The translations under genes and the position numbers were made by a program. A DNA stretch of 55,000 nucleotides from Stramonita haemastoma (taxonomy: Eukaryota; Mollusca; Gastropoda; Neogastropoda; Muricidae): NCBI GenBank assembly GCA_030674155.1, contig CM060324.1:60391780-60446779 (forward strand), in the 5' to 3' direction. Shown in pieces: positions 11,235 through 24,136 of this stretch. The first letter of the stretch is position 1; each line of letters begins with the position of its first letter. The notes under the pieces are model-generated. The model was given only the letters and a program-made list of their open reading frames with translations. It had not been told where the DNA came from and did not search any database.

Positions 11235-11475
11235 AGGTCCTAACAGCTAAAAAGCGTTGCGCTGCCGTTAAGCGCCTGACAAGAGGCGGATCCGGCTTTG
11301 GCGTGAGGGAAAAGGATCTCTCTGAAGAAAAAGGAGAAAGGACCAAGAAGACAAAAATAGACAAGAAGGTGGAGAGACAGGAAGGGAAGGTACAAAGCAG
11401 AAACAAAGAGGGATAGAAAAGAGGTAATTCCTAGCACAGAATTTCCTGTAGGCAGAGATGCTATTTATACAGACA
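11235..11475 (+). repeat. Dispersed repeat, copy 2 of 2
   Basis: This is the partner of 9805-10050, about 1.4 kb away in the same orientation. The best-conserved block is GGGATAGAAAAGAGGTAATT then CCTAGCACAGAATTTCC. The spacing is too irregular for a simple recent duplication. Confidence 0.7.
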
Positions 11476-12329
11476 GGCCTATATCATCCCTACGGGAGAA
11501 CATATTATCTTATAACGCAAGTTTACATGGACAAGTTCACGCGCGTCTTCATCAAAATAAACATTTTTTTAATGAAAAAATATTTTTTAAAACCACTTTT
11601 AACACAGAAAGCTTCCCATACCCACGGTTCCAGTAGAACAGTTACATCAGAACACTTTCACAATTAAAGCCCTGACACTTGTGAGGAAGAAACTGTGGCT
11701 TGGGTGGTCATCAACAAGACAGTTACATGCACGACAGATGAGTGGCCCCCAGAGACCCTCGGTAAGTCACTGACGTCCTGCACTTTTCATGGTTTTCAAG
11801 AAACACTACTATGTTGTCACCAGAATGGTCTGTTAAGCACGCTTCTCGTTACACTACTTTGTGGAGGCAAGTGAGCAAATATTCTGGAACAAGACAAAAA
11901 CAAATTGAAACGTTGTACTAGCCTATTACATTATGAAACTGCTCAAGATGGCGCTATGTTGATTTTTGTTAATATGACGTGGATATGAAAAAAGCAACAT
12001 AGAGTTGATAAAAAGACAACAACAATAATAACTACAATAATAACAGCAACAACAACACATCCCCCCCCCCCTTAGATCCTCTGGTTTGGAACAAAGACTA
12101 ACGGTGGGCACAAACTGCTCTTGAACTGTTCACAAAGTGGTGTTGTAGCCATCTGAATTACTTCGTCTGTGTGCTTTATTGCATGCACCTTTCGTCATTA
12201 TGTAAGGCTTTGGTTTGCCTTTTTTCTTAACCTCCAGTTTTCACTTTTAGTCCAAAGCAGTATGCATAAAGTGAATGCGAATATGTAATAAACATAAAAT
12301 TATCTCACAGGCAGTTTGTTGTTCTTCAA
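11476..12329. other. No recognisable gene
   Basis: Contains a short CAA/AAT-rich patch (12015-12060) and a C run (12061-12070). Nothing coding was recognised. Confidence 0.4.
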
Positions 12330-12484
12330 TTTAACGTCTATTCACAGTCAGTGATATTAGACACAAAAAGACAAACAATTCAGAGAAAAGGAACTGTCTA
12401 ACAACTATAACCATAATACAATGAAGTAATTGAATTAACACATCAAGTAACTGTATAACTAATGTAACTACAACAGAAAAAAAA

Positions 12485-12487
<3 letters not shown>

Positions 12488-12568
<81 letters not shown>
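12488..12568. repeat. (TA)n microsatellite
   Basis: About 40 uninterrupted TA units inside the LINE 3' UTR. Confidence 0.98.
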
Positions 12569-12570
<2 letters not shown>

Positions 12571-12657
12571 GTACAATACAATTTACAATGTCGAGAACTA
12601 TACCATGGTGGGCAGAATGCCTTTGCTTAAAATCAATGAATGACACATTTACTTGCA

Positions 12658-13872
12658 CTATAACAAATTACTAACACAACTCTCTTTCAACAGCATAGCA
12701 ATTTCACAGAGCAATTTACAATTATTCAAAACTTTCTGCAAAGATCTCTCAGGTATGGTGGGAAGGTACTTTTTTAACACTTGACATTCCAAAAGAATAT
12801 GAAAGTTTGAGATTGCCCCACCACACACACAATGCACATTTCTGGAAAATTTTCTATGGAAAGCATTTAACTTCAATCTATTAATAAGACTTATGACTGG
12901 CCTTTGGCGGGATATATCTAACCCGTAACGAGAAGAGAGAAAGAAATTTAATTCAAAAATAGAAGAGGTACCATAGGAATACCCCGCATTTTCTTGTTTT
13001 TTCCTCACATGTTTCCAGCAAGCACTTTCCAACAGGTCATAATTCTCATGAACTGACACTGGTACATTCAAGATAGCAGCAGAGTCTGAATGAGCTGCTG
13101 CATTTTTAGCTGCTCTGTCAACCTTTTCATTATAAAAAATATTGCAATGAGATGGTACCCAGCAAAAGGTGACACTGGTGCCTCTTAAAATGAGAAAATG
13201 TATAAGATGATTTATTTCAGTTATAAGATCTTGCTTAATATTAGACCCAGAGTTTTTAAGAGATTGTAACACAGATTTTGAATCAACACATAACAAAACC
13301 TGTAAAATAGGCAGAGGAAAGTCAATTAAGTAATGTAAGGCCATCAGAATGGCAGTTAGCTCTGCTGTAAAAATAGAATGATTTTTTCCAATATGGTATA
13401 GTTTTTCAACCTTTAAGGAGGGAATTATGAAGGCTGCACCTCCATCATTACTATTTGGAAGGGAACCATCAGTATAGATTTTAAGATGTGAAGGGTAATT
13501 AACTGCTATGTGCTCTTTTACCTGAATACTGAGAATGTGACTACCTTTTTCTTTTTTACAGGTAGAATGGTCAATGTCAAACGAAGCTTTTTGAAGTTCC
13601 CATGAAGGACTAGGAGATAAATGAGGCGAGGACTGTTTCATTACTCTGGGATTAACTTTTGACTTTTCAAAAAGATCTGCTGTGAAAGTGCCAATTGTAG
13701 TAAGAGACCAAATATTTTTGGCTCTGTTAGGAAAATGCTCATCCGATCTCAGGTAGATTTCATGATCAACATTATTTTCAGTGGCTGAGCTTCTTATTAT
13801 GTACTTTGCCAGCATCAATTCGCGATATTCATCCAGAGGCAGAACTCCTATTTCTTTGTAGGTACAGGCAGT
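12658..13872 (-). pseudogene. LINE ORF2 C-terminus: RNase H and CCHC knuckle
   Basis: The frame is open for about 404 codons from just inside a TAA (13873-13875) to the stop at 12658. The upstream protein text also continues past that TAA, so the TAA looks like a disabling mutation. It begins with the conserved linker GVLPLDEYRELMLAKYIIRS. The RNase H catalytic residues are visible in order: D in IYTDGS, E in AELTAILMAL, D in CVDSKS, and D in NEKVDRAAKNAA after WVPSHCN. Near the C-terminus is CVCGG..HILLEC, a C-x-C-x7-H-x4-C knuckle. RNase H after RT is typical of the I/R1/Tad-like LINE groups; the exact clade needs the missing RT. The RNase H part is intact, but the element cannot move by itself. 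Confidence 0.85.
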
Positions 13873-14016
13873 TTAGGCACTCAAAGATGTTAGGAATCTT
13901 CTAGCAAAGGCCCCGCCCCGGCTTGTTTCTGCACTTTCATTTTCGCGACGTTTATTTTACAATATTCTTATGCCTCCTTTTTATCCTCATCACATTTCTC
14001 AGTCGAGAAACATCAG

Positions 14017-14070
14017 ATACATACATACATACATACATACATACATACATACATACATACATACATACAT

Positions 14071-14129
<59 letters not shown>

Positions 14130-14165
14130 GGCACGCACGCACGCACGCACGCACACAGACAGACA

Positions 14166-14213
<48 letters not shown>

Positions 14214-14249
14214 CACATACATACATACATACATACATACATACATACA

Positions 14250-14280
<31 letters not shown>

Positions 14281-14292
14281 TACATACATACA
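14017..14292. repeat. Compound tetranucleotide array
   Basis: Blocks run (ACAT)n, (ACAG)n, (GCAC)n, (ACAG)2, (GCAC)n, (AC)n, (ATAC)n: the outer blocks are the same and the centre is GC-rich. It lies directly 5' of the LINE fragment. Confidence 0.95.
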
Positions 14293-14298
14293 TATTAA

Positions 14299-16197
<1,899 letters not shown>

Positions 16198-16276
16198 AGT
16201 GTTATGATTAATAGCATCATCATCATCGTCATACCTGAAATCTGCAGTTTTGCCTTGCCCCACACGCACAAGTACT

Positions 16277-16556
16277 CAGTCTCACCAGCCAGTCTCACCA
16301 GCCAGTCTCATCACGGCAGTGCCAGTCTCATCACGGCAGTGCCAGTCTCATCACGGCAGTGCCAGTCTCACCAGCCAGTCTCATCACGGCAGTGCCAGTC
16401 TCATCACGGCAGTGCCAGTCTCACCAGCCAGTCTCATCACGGCAGTGCCAGTCTCATCACGGCAGTGCCAGTCTCACCAGCCAGTCTCATCACGGCAGTG
16501 CCAGTCTCACCAGCCAGTCTCATCACGGCAGTGCCAGTCTCATCACGGCAGTGCAG
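16277..16556. repeat. Minisatellite with higher-order structure
   Basis: It uses two units, A = CCAGTCTCATCACGGCAGTG (20 bp) and B = CCAGTCTCACCAG (13 bp). Reading left to right the order is B B A A A B A A B A A B A B A A, so BAA acts as a 53-bp higher-order unit. Confidence 0.9.
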
Positions 16557-16654
16557 GCAGCTGTCTGTCAGTGTGGGCTGCCCACCAGGGCTGTCTCATA
16601 CCGGCCTCACACAGAGTCCATGGAGTCGGATAGCCAACATGTTTATCTCTTTTT

Positions 16655-17005
16655 TATTCCTTTTGTTTTCACCTTAATACATAACACAATCATTCCATTC
16701 CTTCTATTTTCCATATTAACACAAACACAACCACTGAATTCCTTTTATTTTCCATATTAACACAAACACAACTATGGCATTCCTTCTATTTTCTATATCA
16801 ACACAAACACAGTCACTGAATTCCTGCTATTTTCCATATCAACACAAATACAACCACTGTATTTCTTCAGTTTTTCATATGAACACAAACAGAACCGTTA
16901 CATTCTTTCTTGTTTTTTTTCATATCAACACAAACAGAACCATATCATTTTTTCTGTTTTTTTCACATGAACACAATCACATCCATTGCATTCCTTCTCC
17001 TGATC
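16655..17005. repeat. Diverged tandem repeat, about 41-bp unit
   Basis: About eight units are built from ATTCCTTCTATTTTCCATAT followed by YAACACAAACACAACCAYTG. Divergence increases to the right. Confidence 0.85.
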
Positions 17006-17154
17006 GGATTGACACGTACACAATATGCTCATACCACTCAATTCTTCGGGTTTTTCTTCTTTTTCCGAATGCATATGTAATTTATTCTACAATCGACCAT
17101 ATCAATTTATTTTATTATTGTAACAATGGTTTTGTTCAACATTAGAATATTTTT

Positions 17155-17236
17155 ATTGCCTTTCTTTTTAACATTATCCCCCTTCAGAATGGGCCAATGG
17201 CCTTCCTGAATAAACATTCGTATTCGTATTTTTAAC
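17155..17236 (+). mobile_element. LINE 3' tail ending in TTCGTA hexamers
   Basis: CCCCCTTCAGAATGGGCCAA, TGGCCTTCCTGAATAAACA and then TTCGTATTCGTATT match the 3' end of the LINE at 37955-38028. Confidence 0.7.
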
Positions 17237-17527
17237 ATTATCTAAGAAAAAACTATTTCCCCCAAAGTATTTTGTTTACTTTATACCAATGGACACTCAG
17301 CCAACTTGTAAACAATGTGTTGTGTGCCCTGAGTGATATATATATGTATATGTATATTTATGTATATATATATATATATTCCAAGATCAAATATCATATT
17401 CCAACAAGATCACACAGTGTTACCATCTACAATGTAATTTTCCTGATGTCCTACTGTTGATCAAAGATGATATGTAATGAAGAAAAACATTTCGTTTTCT
17501 TTGCAATGCTAACACACATCTTACCCA
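17236..17527. other. No recognisable gene
   Basis: Contains a short (TA)n near 17335-17380 only. Confidence 0.4.
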
Positions 17528-17529
17528 TA

Positions 17530-17828
17530 GGAATGGGGTCAGGATAGCTCAGCGGTCAGAGCCCTTGCTTTCCCCCAGTCAAGTGAAGCAGAGTCGAGGG
17601 TGGTTACCATTTGGATGGGTGACCGTTGATTTGGCTTCAGTACAGTTCCCCAGTTCACTCAGTTGTAAATGCGTGCCTGCCCTCTGTAGGGTCAGGGAAG
17701 GTAAAGCAGCGAGGGAGAGGAGATGGGCGCCGCCCTTAATAGGCTGGCCCCTAGAGAAGGTGTCTCTGACACCTCGCCCCCCCCCTCCCCGCTCCCGTAG
17801 GTTATGGGACACCTTTACCTGTACCGTT
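17530..17828 (+). mobile_element. SINE-B copy (tRNA/5S-like head)
   Basis: Box A AGGATAGCTCAGCGG is followed at 17577-17628 by a segment resembling the 5S rRNA internal control region (AAGCAGAGTCGAGGGTGGTT, then TTGGATGGGTGACCG). The body and the tail GGTTATGGGACACCTTTACC match the other three copies. Confidence 0.85.
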
Positions 17829-18120
17829 TTACCTATAGGAATGATGTGGGTGATGGTGGCTAAATTCTGTTGACTGTTGATGTCATGTCCCTTCAGCTTG
17901 TCTTGTTCATTCCGAAGAGAATGTCTGCAGCAGATAGTTTTACACATGACCCAGTCCATTTATCATTTATGAAATGTTCCACACATTCCACAATTTTATG
18001 AACACTTGAGCATCGATAAATAAAAGAAATGGCTGTTACGTCAATGTCGTCCTGCAACATTCATTATCTAGAATCGCTTACATACTTCTAGCCAAAATTG
18101 AACAGAAGACACTGACCTCT
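17829..18120. other. No recognisable gene
   Basis: Nothing recognised. Confidence 0.35.
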
Positions 18121-18182
18121 TATTGTTGTTGTTGTTGTTGTTGTGGTGGTGGTGGTGGTGGTGGTGGTGGTGGTGGTGTGGT
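18121..18182. repeat. (TTG)n then (GGT)n
   Basis: Adjacent trinucleotide runs on the plus strand. Confidence 0.95.
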
Positions 18183-18349
18183 GGCGATGGTGTATCTGTC
18201 ATTCGTTTAGTACCTGAACTTTGCCGTTAATTGTCTGAGCATTTGCCATCAGGACCTGGCGAAGCGGCGCCATTAGTGGGTTAGCCTACGGCATCTGGAC
18301 ACTAATCAGAGTTTGATGAAGTGCGTTGCATCACAGGACTGCGCTGAGT

Positions 18350-18720
18350 TAGGATGCATTGTATTGTGTTGTTGTGTATTGTGTTGTGTTGTTGTGTGTT
18401 GTGTTGTTGTGTATTGTGTTGTGTTGGGGTGTATTGTGTTGTTGTGTATTGTGTTGTTGTATGGTGTGTTGTTGTGTATTGTGTTGTTGTGTGTTGTGTT
18501 GTGTTGTTGTGTATTGTGTTGTGTTGTGTTGGGGTGTGTTGTGTTGGGGTGTGTTGTGTTGGGGTGTGTTGTGTTGTGTTGGGGTGTGCTTTGTTGTGGT
18601 GTGTTGTGGTGTTGTGTGCTTTGTTGTGTGTTGTGGTGTTGTGTGGTATATTTTGTAGTGTTGTGTAGTGTTGTGATGTGTTGTATTGTGTTGTATTGTG
18701 TTGTATTGTGGTGCGTTGTC
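18350..18720. repeat. Irregular TGTTG/TATTG satellite
   Basis: Built from 5- and 15-bp variants such as TGTTGTGTATTG and TGTTGGGGTGTG. It looks like the diverged relative of the regular array at 19068-19605. Confidence 0.85.
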
Positions 18721-19067
18721 TTTGTGGCTGCATTGTATTATATTATGTTGTGTTAGGGTGTGCTGAATTGTATTGTGTTGTTTTATTATAGTGCGTTATA
18801 TTGTTGTTGCTATGTGTTGTATTGTGTTGCCTTGTAGAGTATTATGAGTATTATGATGTATACTGTATGGTACTGTATTGTATTGTATAGTATAGTGGTG
18901 TGTTGTATTGGGGTGAGTTGTCTTTTACTGATCTGTAATTGCATTGTGTTGTGTCATGTTGTGTTGTCTTATCGTGTAATGCATCATAATTACATTGTGT
19001 TGTGTTGTGTTGCAGTGTATTTTGTCGTTGTTTGTTGTTGTGTAATGCATCTCAATGACATTGTGTT
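18721..19067. repeat. Decayed flank of the TGTTG satellite
   Basis: Scattered TGTTGTATTG words with spacers. No gene is seen. Confidence 0.6.
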
Positions 19068-19605
19068 GTGTCGTGGTGTGTTGTGTCGTGTGTTGTATTG
19101 TCGTGTGTTGTCTTGTCGTGTGTTGTCTTGTCGTGTGTTGTCTTGTCGTGTGTTGTATTGTCGTGTGTTGTATTGTCGTATGTTGTATTGTCGTGTGTTG
19201 TATTGTCGTATGTTGTATTGTCGTGTGTTGTATTGTCGTGTGTTGTCTTGTCGTGTGTTGTCTTGTCGTGTGTTGTCTTGTCGTGTGTTGTATTGTCGTG
19301 TGTTGTATTGTCGTGTGTTGTATTGTCGTGTGTTGTATTGTCGTATGTTGTATTGTCGTGTGTTGTATTGTCGTATGTTGTATTGTCGTGTGTTGTATTG
19401 TCGTATGTTGTATTGTCGTGTGTTGTATTGTCGTATGTTGTATTGTCGTGTGTTGTATTGTCGTATGTTGTATTGTCGTGTGTTGTATTGTCGTATGTTG
19501 TATTGTCGTGTGTTGTATTGTCGTAGTTGTATTGTCGTGTGTTGTATTGTCGTATGTTGTATTGTCGTGTGTTGTATTGTCGTGTGTTGTATTGTCGTAT
19601 GTTGT
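19068..19605. repeat. 15-bp satellite with 30-bp higher-order unit
   Basis: The unit is TCGTGTGTTGTATTG, with A/G variation at one site and CTTG/ATTG at another. From 19335 the GTG and GTA versions alternate regularly, giving a 30-bp period. Frames of 200 or more codons here come from a period divisible by three. Confidence 0.95.
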
Positions 19606-20289
19606 TTTGCATTGCATTGCAACTGCATTGGATCGCTTTGCAATGTCTTGTGTTATATTGCATGGTGACTGTATTACTGTGTTGTAATGGCTGTGTTTAT
19701 ACCAATATGCCAATACAAATAACCATTCTTAAATATCTGCACAAACACGGAATGTTACCATGCATTGTACTACCTTGCAATGTTTCACTGTCTTGTGTTG
19801 TATTGTGCTACATTTCAACGTGTGACACTGGATTAATTTGCGTTGTGTTATACTACATCGCATCGTATTGCATCTTATTGTGTTGCATATTATTCTTTTG
19901 TATAACATCATTATTATCGCCTGGTCATTGTCTTTCATTGTATTGTATTGCATTGTATTGTAATGTATTGAAGTGTATTGTTTTCTATTGCATTCAGTGT
20001 ATTGTGTTGTTAACAAAATCTCTGCAAAAAGATCAGGCTTCAATTCCCACAATGAGCAAAACTCAGCAGCACCAATTTTCTTCTTTTTTTTTTGTCAGTG
20101 TGTATAGTTGTCAGACTAAGGTGGATTATCTATCTGGTTGAGTTGGTTACGGCCAGGTTTTTCTTCTCTTTAACGGCAGAATTTCAAGATGGACAATTTA
20201 ATTCTTTTGGCAAGGCCATTTTTCTTCTACGTGAACTAAATGTGCGTATGAATAGGGTTCTTGGTTTGTTTATCCTCAGCTTAGAGAAG
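19606..20289. other. No recognisable gene
   Basis: TGCATTG/TATTG words persist to about 20005; beyond that nothing is recognised. Confidence 0.4.
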
Positions 20290-20712
20290 GACTAGCATGT
20301 AGACCACAACTCCCAGTTGAACAGCTGGAGACTGCATGATCCACAGGCTAGGGGGCACCCCTTCACGAAGCGTGAAGTCGCAGATTCCATCTCTGCTGGA
20401 ACACGAGTTTTGCCCAATATCAAGTAGACCTTGAACTGTGGTCTGGGTGCTAGTTTTTTGGGGGGATGAGATAATAAACGAAGGTCACGGGCACCGCGCA
20501 AATGTTAGCGCACGTAAAAGAACCCATGCCAACAAGAAAGTTGTCCGTGGCAAAATGTTGTAAAAAGAAAGCCCCCCCCCCCCCCCCCCCCCCCTCACAG
20601 AGCAACGAAGACAGAAAAGTCCAAAGGAAGGTGGGGTGGTGCTGAGGCTTTCTATCCCTGTGAGAAAGCAGACCGAAGTTTACGCAAAGAAATGTGATGT
20701 GACTGAAAGTGG
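20290..20712 (+). mobile_element. SINE-C (Nin-like core)
   Basis: The core (20445-20550) contains GATGAGATAATAAACGAAGG, GTTAGCGCACGTAAAAGAAC and CCATGCCAACAAGAAAGTTG. It resembles the central domain known as Nin in several animal phyla (from memory, not aligned). After a long C run (20572-20594) comes the tail hairpin GCTTTCT-loop-AGAAAGC (20647-20669) and GACTGAAAGTGGTTTATA. The head is poorly preserved. Confidence 0.75.
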
Positions 20713-20879
20713 TTTATAATCCATCCCAACCCCATCCACCACATTGCAATAGAAAGGGGAAACAGTCTGAAGAGGGGTGTCTTTTTTTTCGCTCCTCAGC
20801 TAGAGCTCCGAGAGTTGTCAATGGTGAGATTTTTGCGGATGCGATTATTTTTGCCCTCTAATAAGGCATCATTTCCAGT

Positions 20880-22200
20880 AGGATATGGCGGACATGCAAG
20901 TAGCCAACACCTTGGACACAGTTTCTTATTCTCCCGAAGAAGGGCAACTTATAATACACCAAAATTATGGTAGCATCAGCTCAATCACCCATCCAAGTAA
21001 AGTCATGCTAAGAATGCTAAGAACCCTCCTGAACAGACTGAAGCCTCAAGCTGAGGAGATCATCAAACAAGAGCCGGTAGGTTTCAGAGCAGGACAGAGC
21101 ACAGCAGAGCAAAATTTCAACCTTAGAATCCTCTGTGAAAAGTATCTGCGATACCAGCAAGGCCTTTACCACGTCTGTGTGGACTTTGAGAAAACGTTCG
21201 ACAGAGTTTGACATACAGCTTAATGGGCAAACATGAGGCTGTATAACACCAATACCAACCAGTTCAGAACTGTAGAATGCCTCTATGACAAGGTAACCAG
21301 CACAGTTTGCCACGACAACGCTATAGGAAGATGGTTCCAAACCCCAATCAGAGTACGCTAAGGATGCCTGCTCTCTCCTCTCTTCACCTTCGTCTTAAAA
21401 AGAATGATGGCCGACACACTTGAAAACCATGGGGGAACAGTCAGCACTGGAGGCAGAACAATGAAAGGCATGAGCTAGTCAGCCTGGTAAATCACCTTGA
21501 TAAAGTCTCTTCAGCATAATTATATCATGCAGATCAGTGCAGAGAAAACCCACCTGATGACAAATTAATAGTGCCAATGGCATCGGCACTGACATTATTG
21601 TAGACAATCAGGAAATTGAGACCGTCCCTAGCTTTCAGTATCTTGGAGCAATAGTGTTGAATGAATGATGCAAATCTAAACTTCTCTCCAGGATAGCCCA
21701 GACCACAGCTGCAAACAACATCAGACTGATGCCTTCCCTTGGCATGGCCATTAATTGGACGCATGTGAAACGTGGACCATAACAGCAGACATTGAAAGAA
21801 GGATACATTCAATAGAGATGAGATACATTCGCAAACTTCTTGGTATCTCATACAGAGATTACATCGTTAACAAAGAAGTGAAAACCAGAACTGAAAACGC
21901 CATTGGGCCATATAAAGAGCTCCTGACTTCAGTGAAAAAACGCAAACTGCAGTGGTACGGGAACGTCACACGAACATCTGGACTGACCAAGACAGTCCTA
22001 CAGGGAACAGTACAATGAGGGAGACGAAGAGGCAGACAGAGGAAACGATGGGAAGACAACGTCAGAGAGTGAACCGCCCTTGGGTGGATCGACCTACTAC
22101 GGAAAGTTGAAAACCATAAGAAGTGGAACGAGGAAGCTGGTTACAAAATCTTCAGTGGTGCCCCAATGATCGCCGAGACTACAAAATAGACAACGGTGAA
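20880..22200 (+). pseudogene. RTE-like LINE relic (RT to C-terminus)
   Basis: Degraded reverse transcriptase blocks appear in several frames: FRAGQSTAEQ then HVCVDFEKTFDRV (20885-21210), then RGCLLSPLFTFVL (about 21355-21395). The C-terminal block is ETWTITADIERR, RYIRKLLGISY, KRKLQWYGNVTR and TKTVLQGTVQ (21755-22015), followed by GRQRKRWEDNV. Stops and frameshifts are numerous. The arrangement fits the endonuclease-reverse transcriptase group often called RTE-like. The endonuclease is absent. Related 3' ends lie on the minus strand at 39530-39960 and 42895-43170. Confidence 0.8.
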
Positions 22201-22204
22201 GCTG

Positions 22205-22290
22205 AAATAACACACACAGGCGCACGCACTCGCACATGCAGCACACACGCACGTGCGCGCGCCACACACACACACGCACACACGCGAGCA

Positions 22291-22322
<32 letters not shown>

Positions 22323-22340
22323 CACACACACAAGTAACAA
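22205..22340. repeat. (CA)n with CG-containing variants
   Basis: Alternating CA/CG array, continuing into (CACG)n. Confidence 0.9.
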
Positions 22341-22413
22341 TAATAACTACCATAACAAATACAACCCAACACCCAGACCAAAGCAAACCAGTAAAACTGT
22401 AAACCAAACCAAA

Positions 22414-22555
<142 letters not shown>

Positions 22556-22921
22556 GACAATATAGAAAGTGATCAGTTGTGTGGTGAAGCTGGGAATGAA
22601 GGGAAGGAATGTGATAGTGATGACATGAGTGCAGAAGTAAGGGCAGAGGAGATGTGTGAGAGAGAAAAAGAGGATGGTGAGGAAGAAGTGAGTGTGTCTG
22701 GTTCTGAATGTGCGGAGAGTGAGGCAAAATATTCGGGTAAATTTATTGAGGGGCAGGCATGTGAGGCCATAGAAACCATGAATAGCGATATTTTGAACAG
22801 CTTTAAAGAAATCAATGACCTGTTTAACAATAGAATGGATAATCTTTTGAGTAAGCTAGATCAAGTGACAACAACTTTCAAACCTGTTAGAAAAGAATTT
22901 GCTTGTAGAGATGTGTCATAG
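22556..22921 (+). CDS. Acidic coiled protein of the retroelement (5' partial)
   Basis: The frame is open from the (CT)n array (first residues DNIESDQLCGEAGNEGKE) to TAG at 22919-22921, about 121 codons. It is very acidic in the first half (runs of E, D, S), and the second half has a helical segment, NSDILNSFKEINDLFNN then NLLSKLDQVTTTFKPV, that could form a coiled coil. No catalytic motif is present. The (TTGTCA)n tail and the similar acidic ORF at 43751-44629 suggest a gag/ORF1-like protein of a non-autonomous element. The true start lies upstream and is lost. Function beyond that is unknown. Confidence 0.45.
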   Translation, partial: DNIESDQLCGEAGNEGKECDSDDMSAEVRAEEMCEREKEDGEEEVSVSGSECAESEAKYSGKFIEGQACEAIETMNSDILNSFKEINDLFNNRMDNLLSKLDQVTTTFKPVRKEFACRDVS

Positions 22922-23249
22922 TCGCTCCAATGATGATGATGATGTTGATGATGACCGATGACAGTCTGAAATTGTGTCATGACAGATGATGTTGTCGTAT
23001 ATAAGTATAATCACAAACAAATGACTAGAGTCTGATGATAATTTGTATCACATGTATAGTTATTACTGATACTTTTCAATTATTGCAAACCCATGTTGTG
23101 GATTTCCATGCCATGTTGTTCATTTGGGCTGTCATTGACAGTGTATTTTTGTTTCCAATTTATGTAGTGCCCAGTCCCCATCCCTCTGCCCCCTTGTGAA
23201 TGGGCGTAAAGTTTATCGCAAATAAACCATTGTCATTGTCATTGTCATT
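22556..23249 (+). mobile_element. ORF-only retroelement, 5' truncated, inside (CT)n
   Basis: It has an open frame, a 3' UTR with GATGATGATGATGTTGATGA, and a 3' end CCCCCTTGTGAATGGGCGTA..AATAAACCA followed by (TTGTCA)n. (CT)n follows at once. The same tail type ends the minus-strand element at 43513-44716. Confidence 0.65.
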
Positions 23250-23270
23250 CTCTCTCTCTCTCTCTCTCTC

Positions 23271-23338
<68 letters not shown>

Positions 23339-23349
23339 CTCTCACACCA

Positions 23350-23383
<34 letters not shown>

Positions 23384-23545
23384 ACACACAACAACAACAA
23401 CAACAATACACACAAACACACAAACTTACACAGACACTCTTATAAAACAAACACACACACACCACCACCACCACCACCACCACCACCACCACCACCACCA
23501 CCACCACCACCACCACCACAACAACAACAACAACAACAACAACAA
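23250..23545. repeat. Compound (CT)n, (CA)n, (CAC)n, (CAA)n
   Basis: CT 23250-23343, CA 23346-23460 with CAA interruption, CAC 23461-23520, CAA 23519-23546. Confidence 0.95.
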
Positions 23546-23626
23546 CACACACAACACACACACACAAATTAAAAAAAATAATAAACAGGAGGGAACGTGT
23601 GGTGTTCTCTCCGCTTTCATACTGCA

Positions 23627-23915
23627 GCAGCAGCAGACGGGACAGGAGGCGGAACAAGCGGTGTCATCCCCAGGCCCTGCCCTCCCCTCCCCTCCCCTCC
23701 CCGCCCTCGCCAGGCCATCATCACCGCCATCAGCGCCCCCCGCAACACGCTGCAGCCTAACGTTAACAACGCGGCTGATTGATCAGCTCCACTCCATGCT
23801 TACCCCACCCCACCCCCTCCACCATCACCACCCTCACCCCCATCACTCCCCACAGCACCAGCAGAAATTGTCACCAGACGACAAACGGCCCGCACGTGCT
23901 GGTGACGTAGACTGA
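23627..23915 (+). CDS. Possible GC-rich exon (Pro/His-rich), weak
   Basis: A pyrimidine tract and TGCAG at 23622-23627 could be a splice acceptor. One frame runs to TGA at 23913-23915 and encodes QQQTGQEAEQAVSSPG, a proline/serine-rich part, LIDQLHSML, and a histidine/proline-rich end PDDKRPARAGDVD. A second frame ends earlier (23782) with RQAIITAISAPRNTL. The frame is therefore uncertain, and low-complexity composition could explain both. The change from AT-rich repeats to GC-rich sequence is the main reason to list it. Confidence 0.25.
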
Positions 23916-23931
23916 AGTGGTGACAGCAGGC

Positions 23932-24136
23932 AGGCAGGCAGGCAGGCAGGCAGACAGAGGCGTGCATGGCAGCAGTTGTTTCATAGAGAAAGCTGTAGTG
24001 CCTGATATGTTGGATAGACGCCAGTGTATGTGTGTGCAGAAATCGGTGTGTGTATGTGTGTGTGATACAGAGCCTGGGGCGAGGCTTTAACAGCATGCTT
24101 CACCACCACCACCACCACCACCACAGTCACCATCAC
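23932..24136. repeat. (GGCA)n and (CAC)n short arrays
   Basis: GGCA repeats at 23929-23953 and CAC repeats at 24100-24126. Confidence 0.85.

Larger units (their letters stand above)
12330..13920 (-). mobile_element. 5'-truncated LINE with RNase H domain
   Basis: In sense order it has the end of the reverse transcriptase region, an RNase H domain, a CCHC knuckle, a stop at 12658, and a 3' UTR that contains a (TA)n array (12488-12568). It ends in the TCTA..TCAC/GTGA..TAGA hairpin at 12336-12364, followed by GTTAAATTGAAGAACAACA. The reverse transcriptase core is absent, so this is a truncated insertion. Confidence 0.85.

Noticed and set aside
12331..12658. Ile-Tyr repeat frames
   Set aside because: Translation of (TA)n.
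17577..17628. 5S rRNA gene or pseudogene
   Set aside because: Only about 50 bp resembles 5S, always at the same place in SINE-B copies.
18844..19713. Long Cys-Val-Leu and Asn-Thr-Thr frames
   Set aside because: The period of 15 is divisible by three, which keeps frames open; not genes or antifreeze-like proteins.
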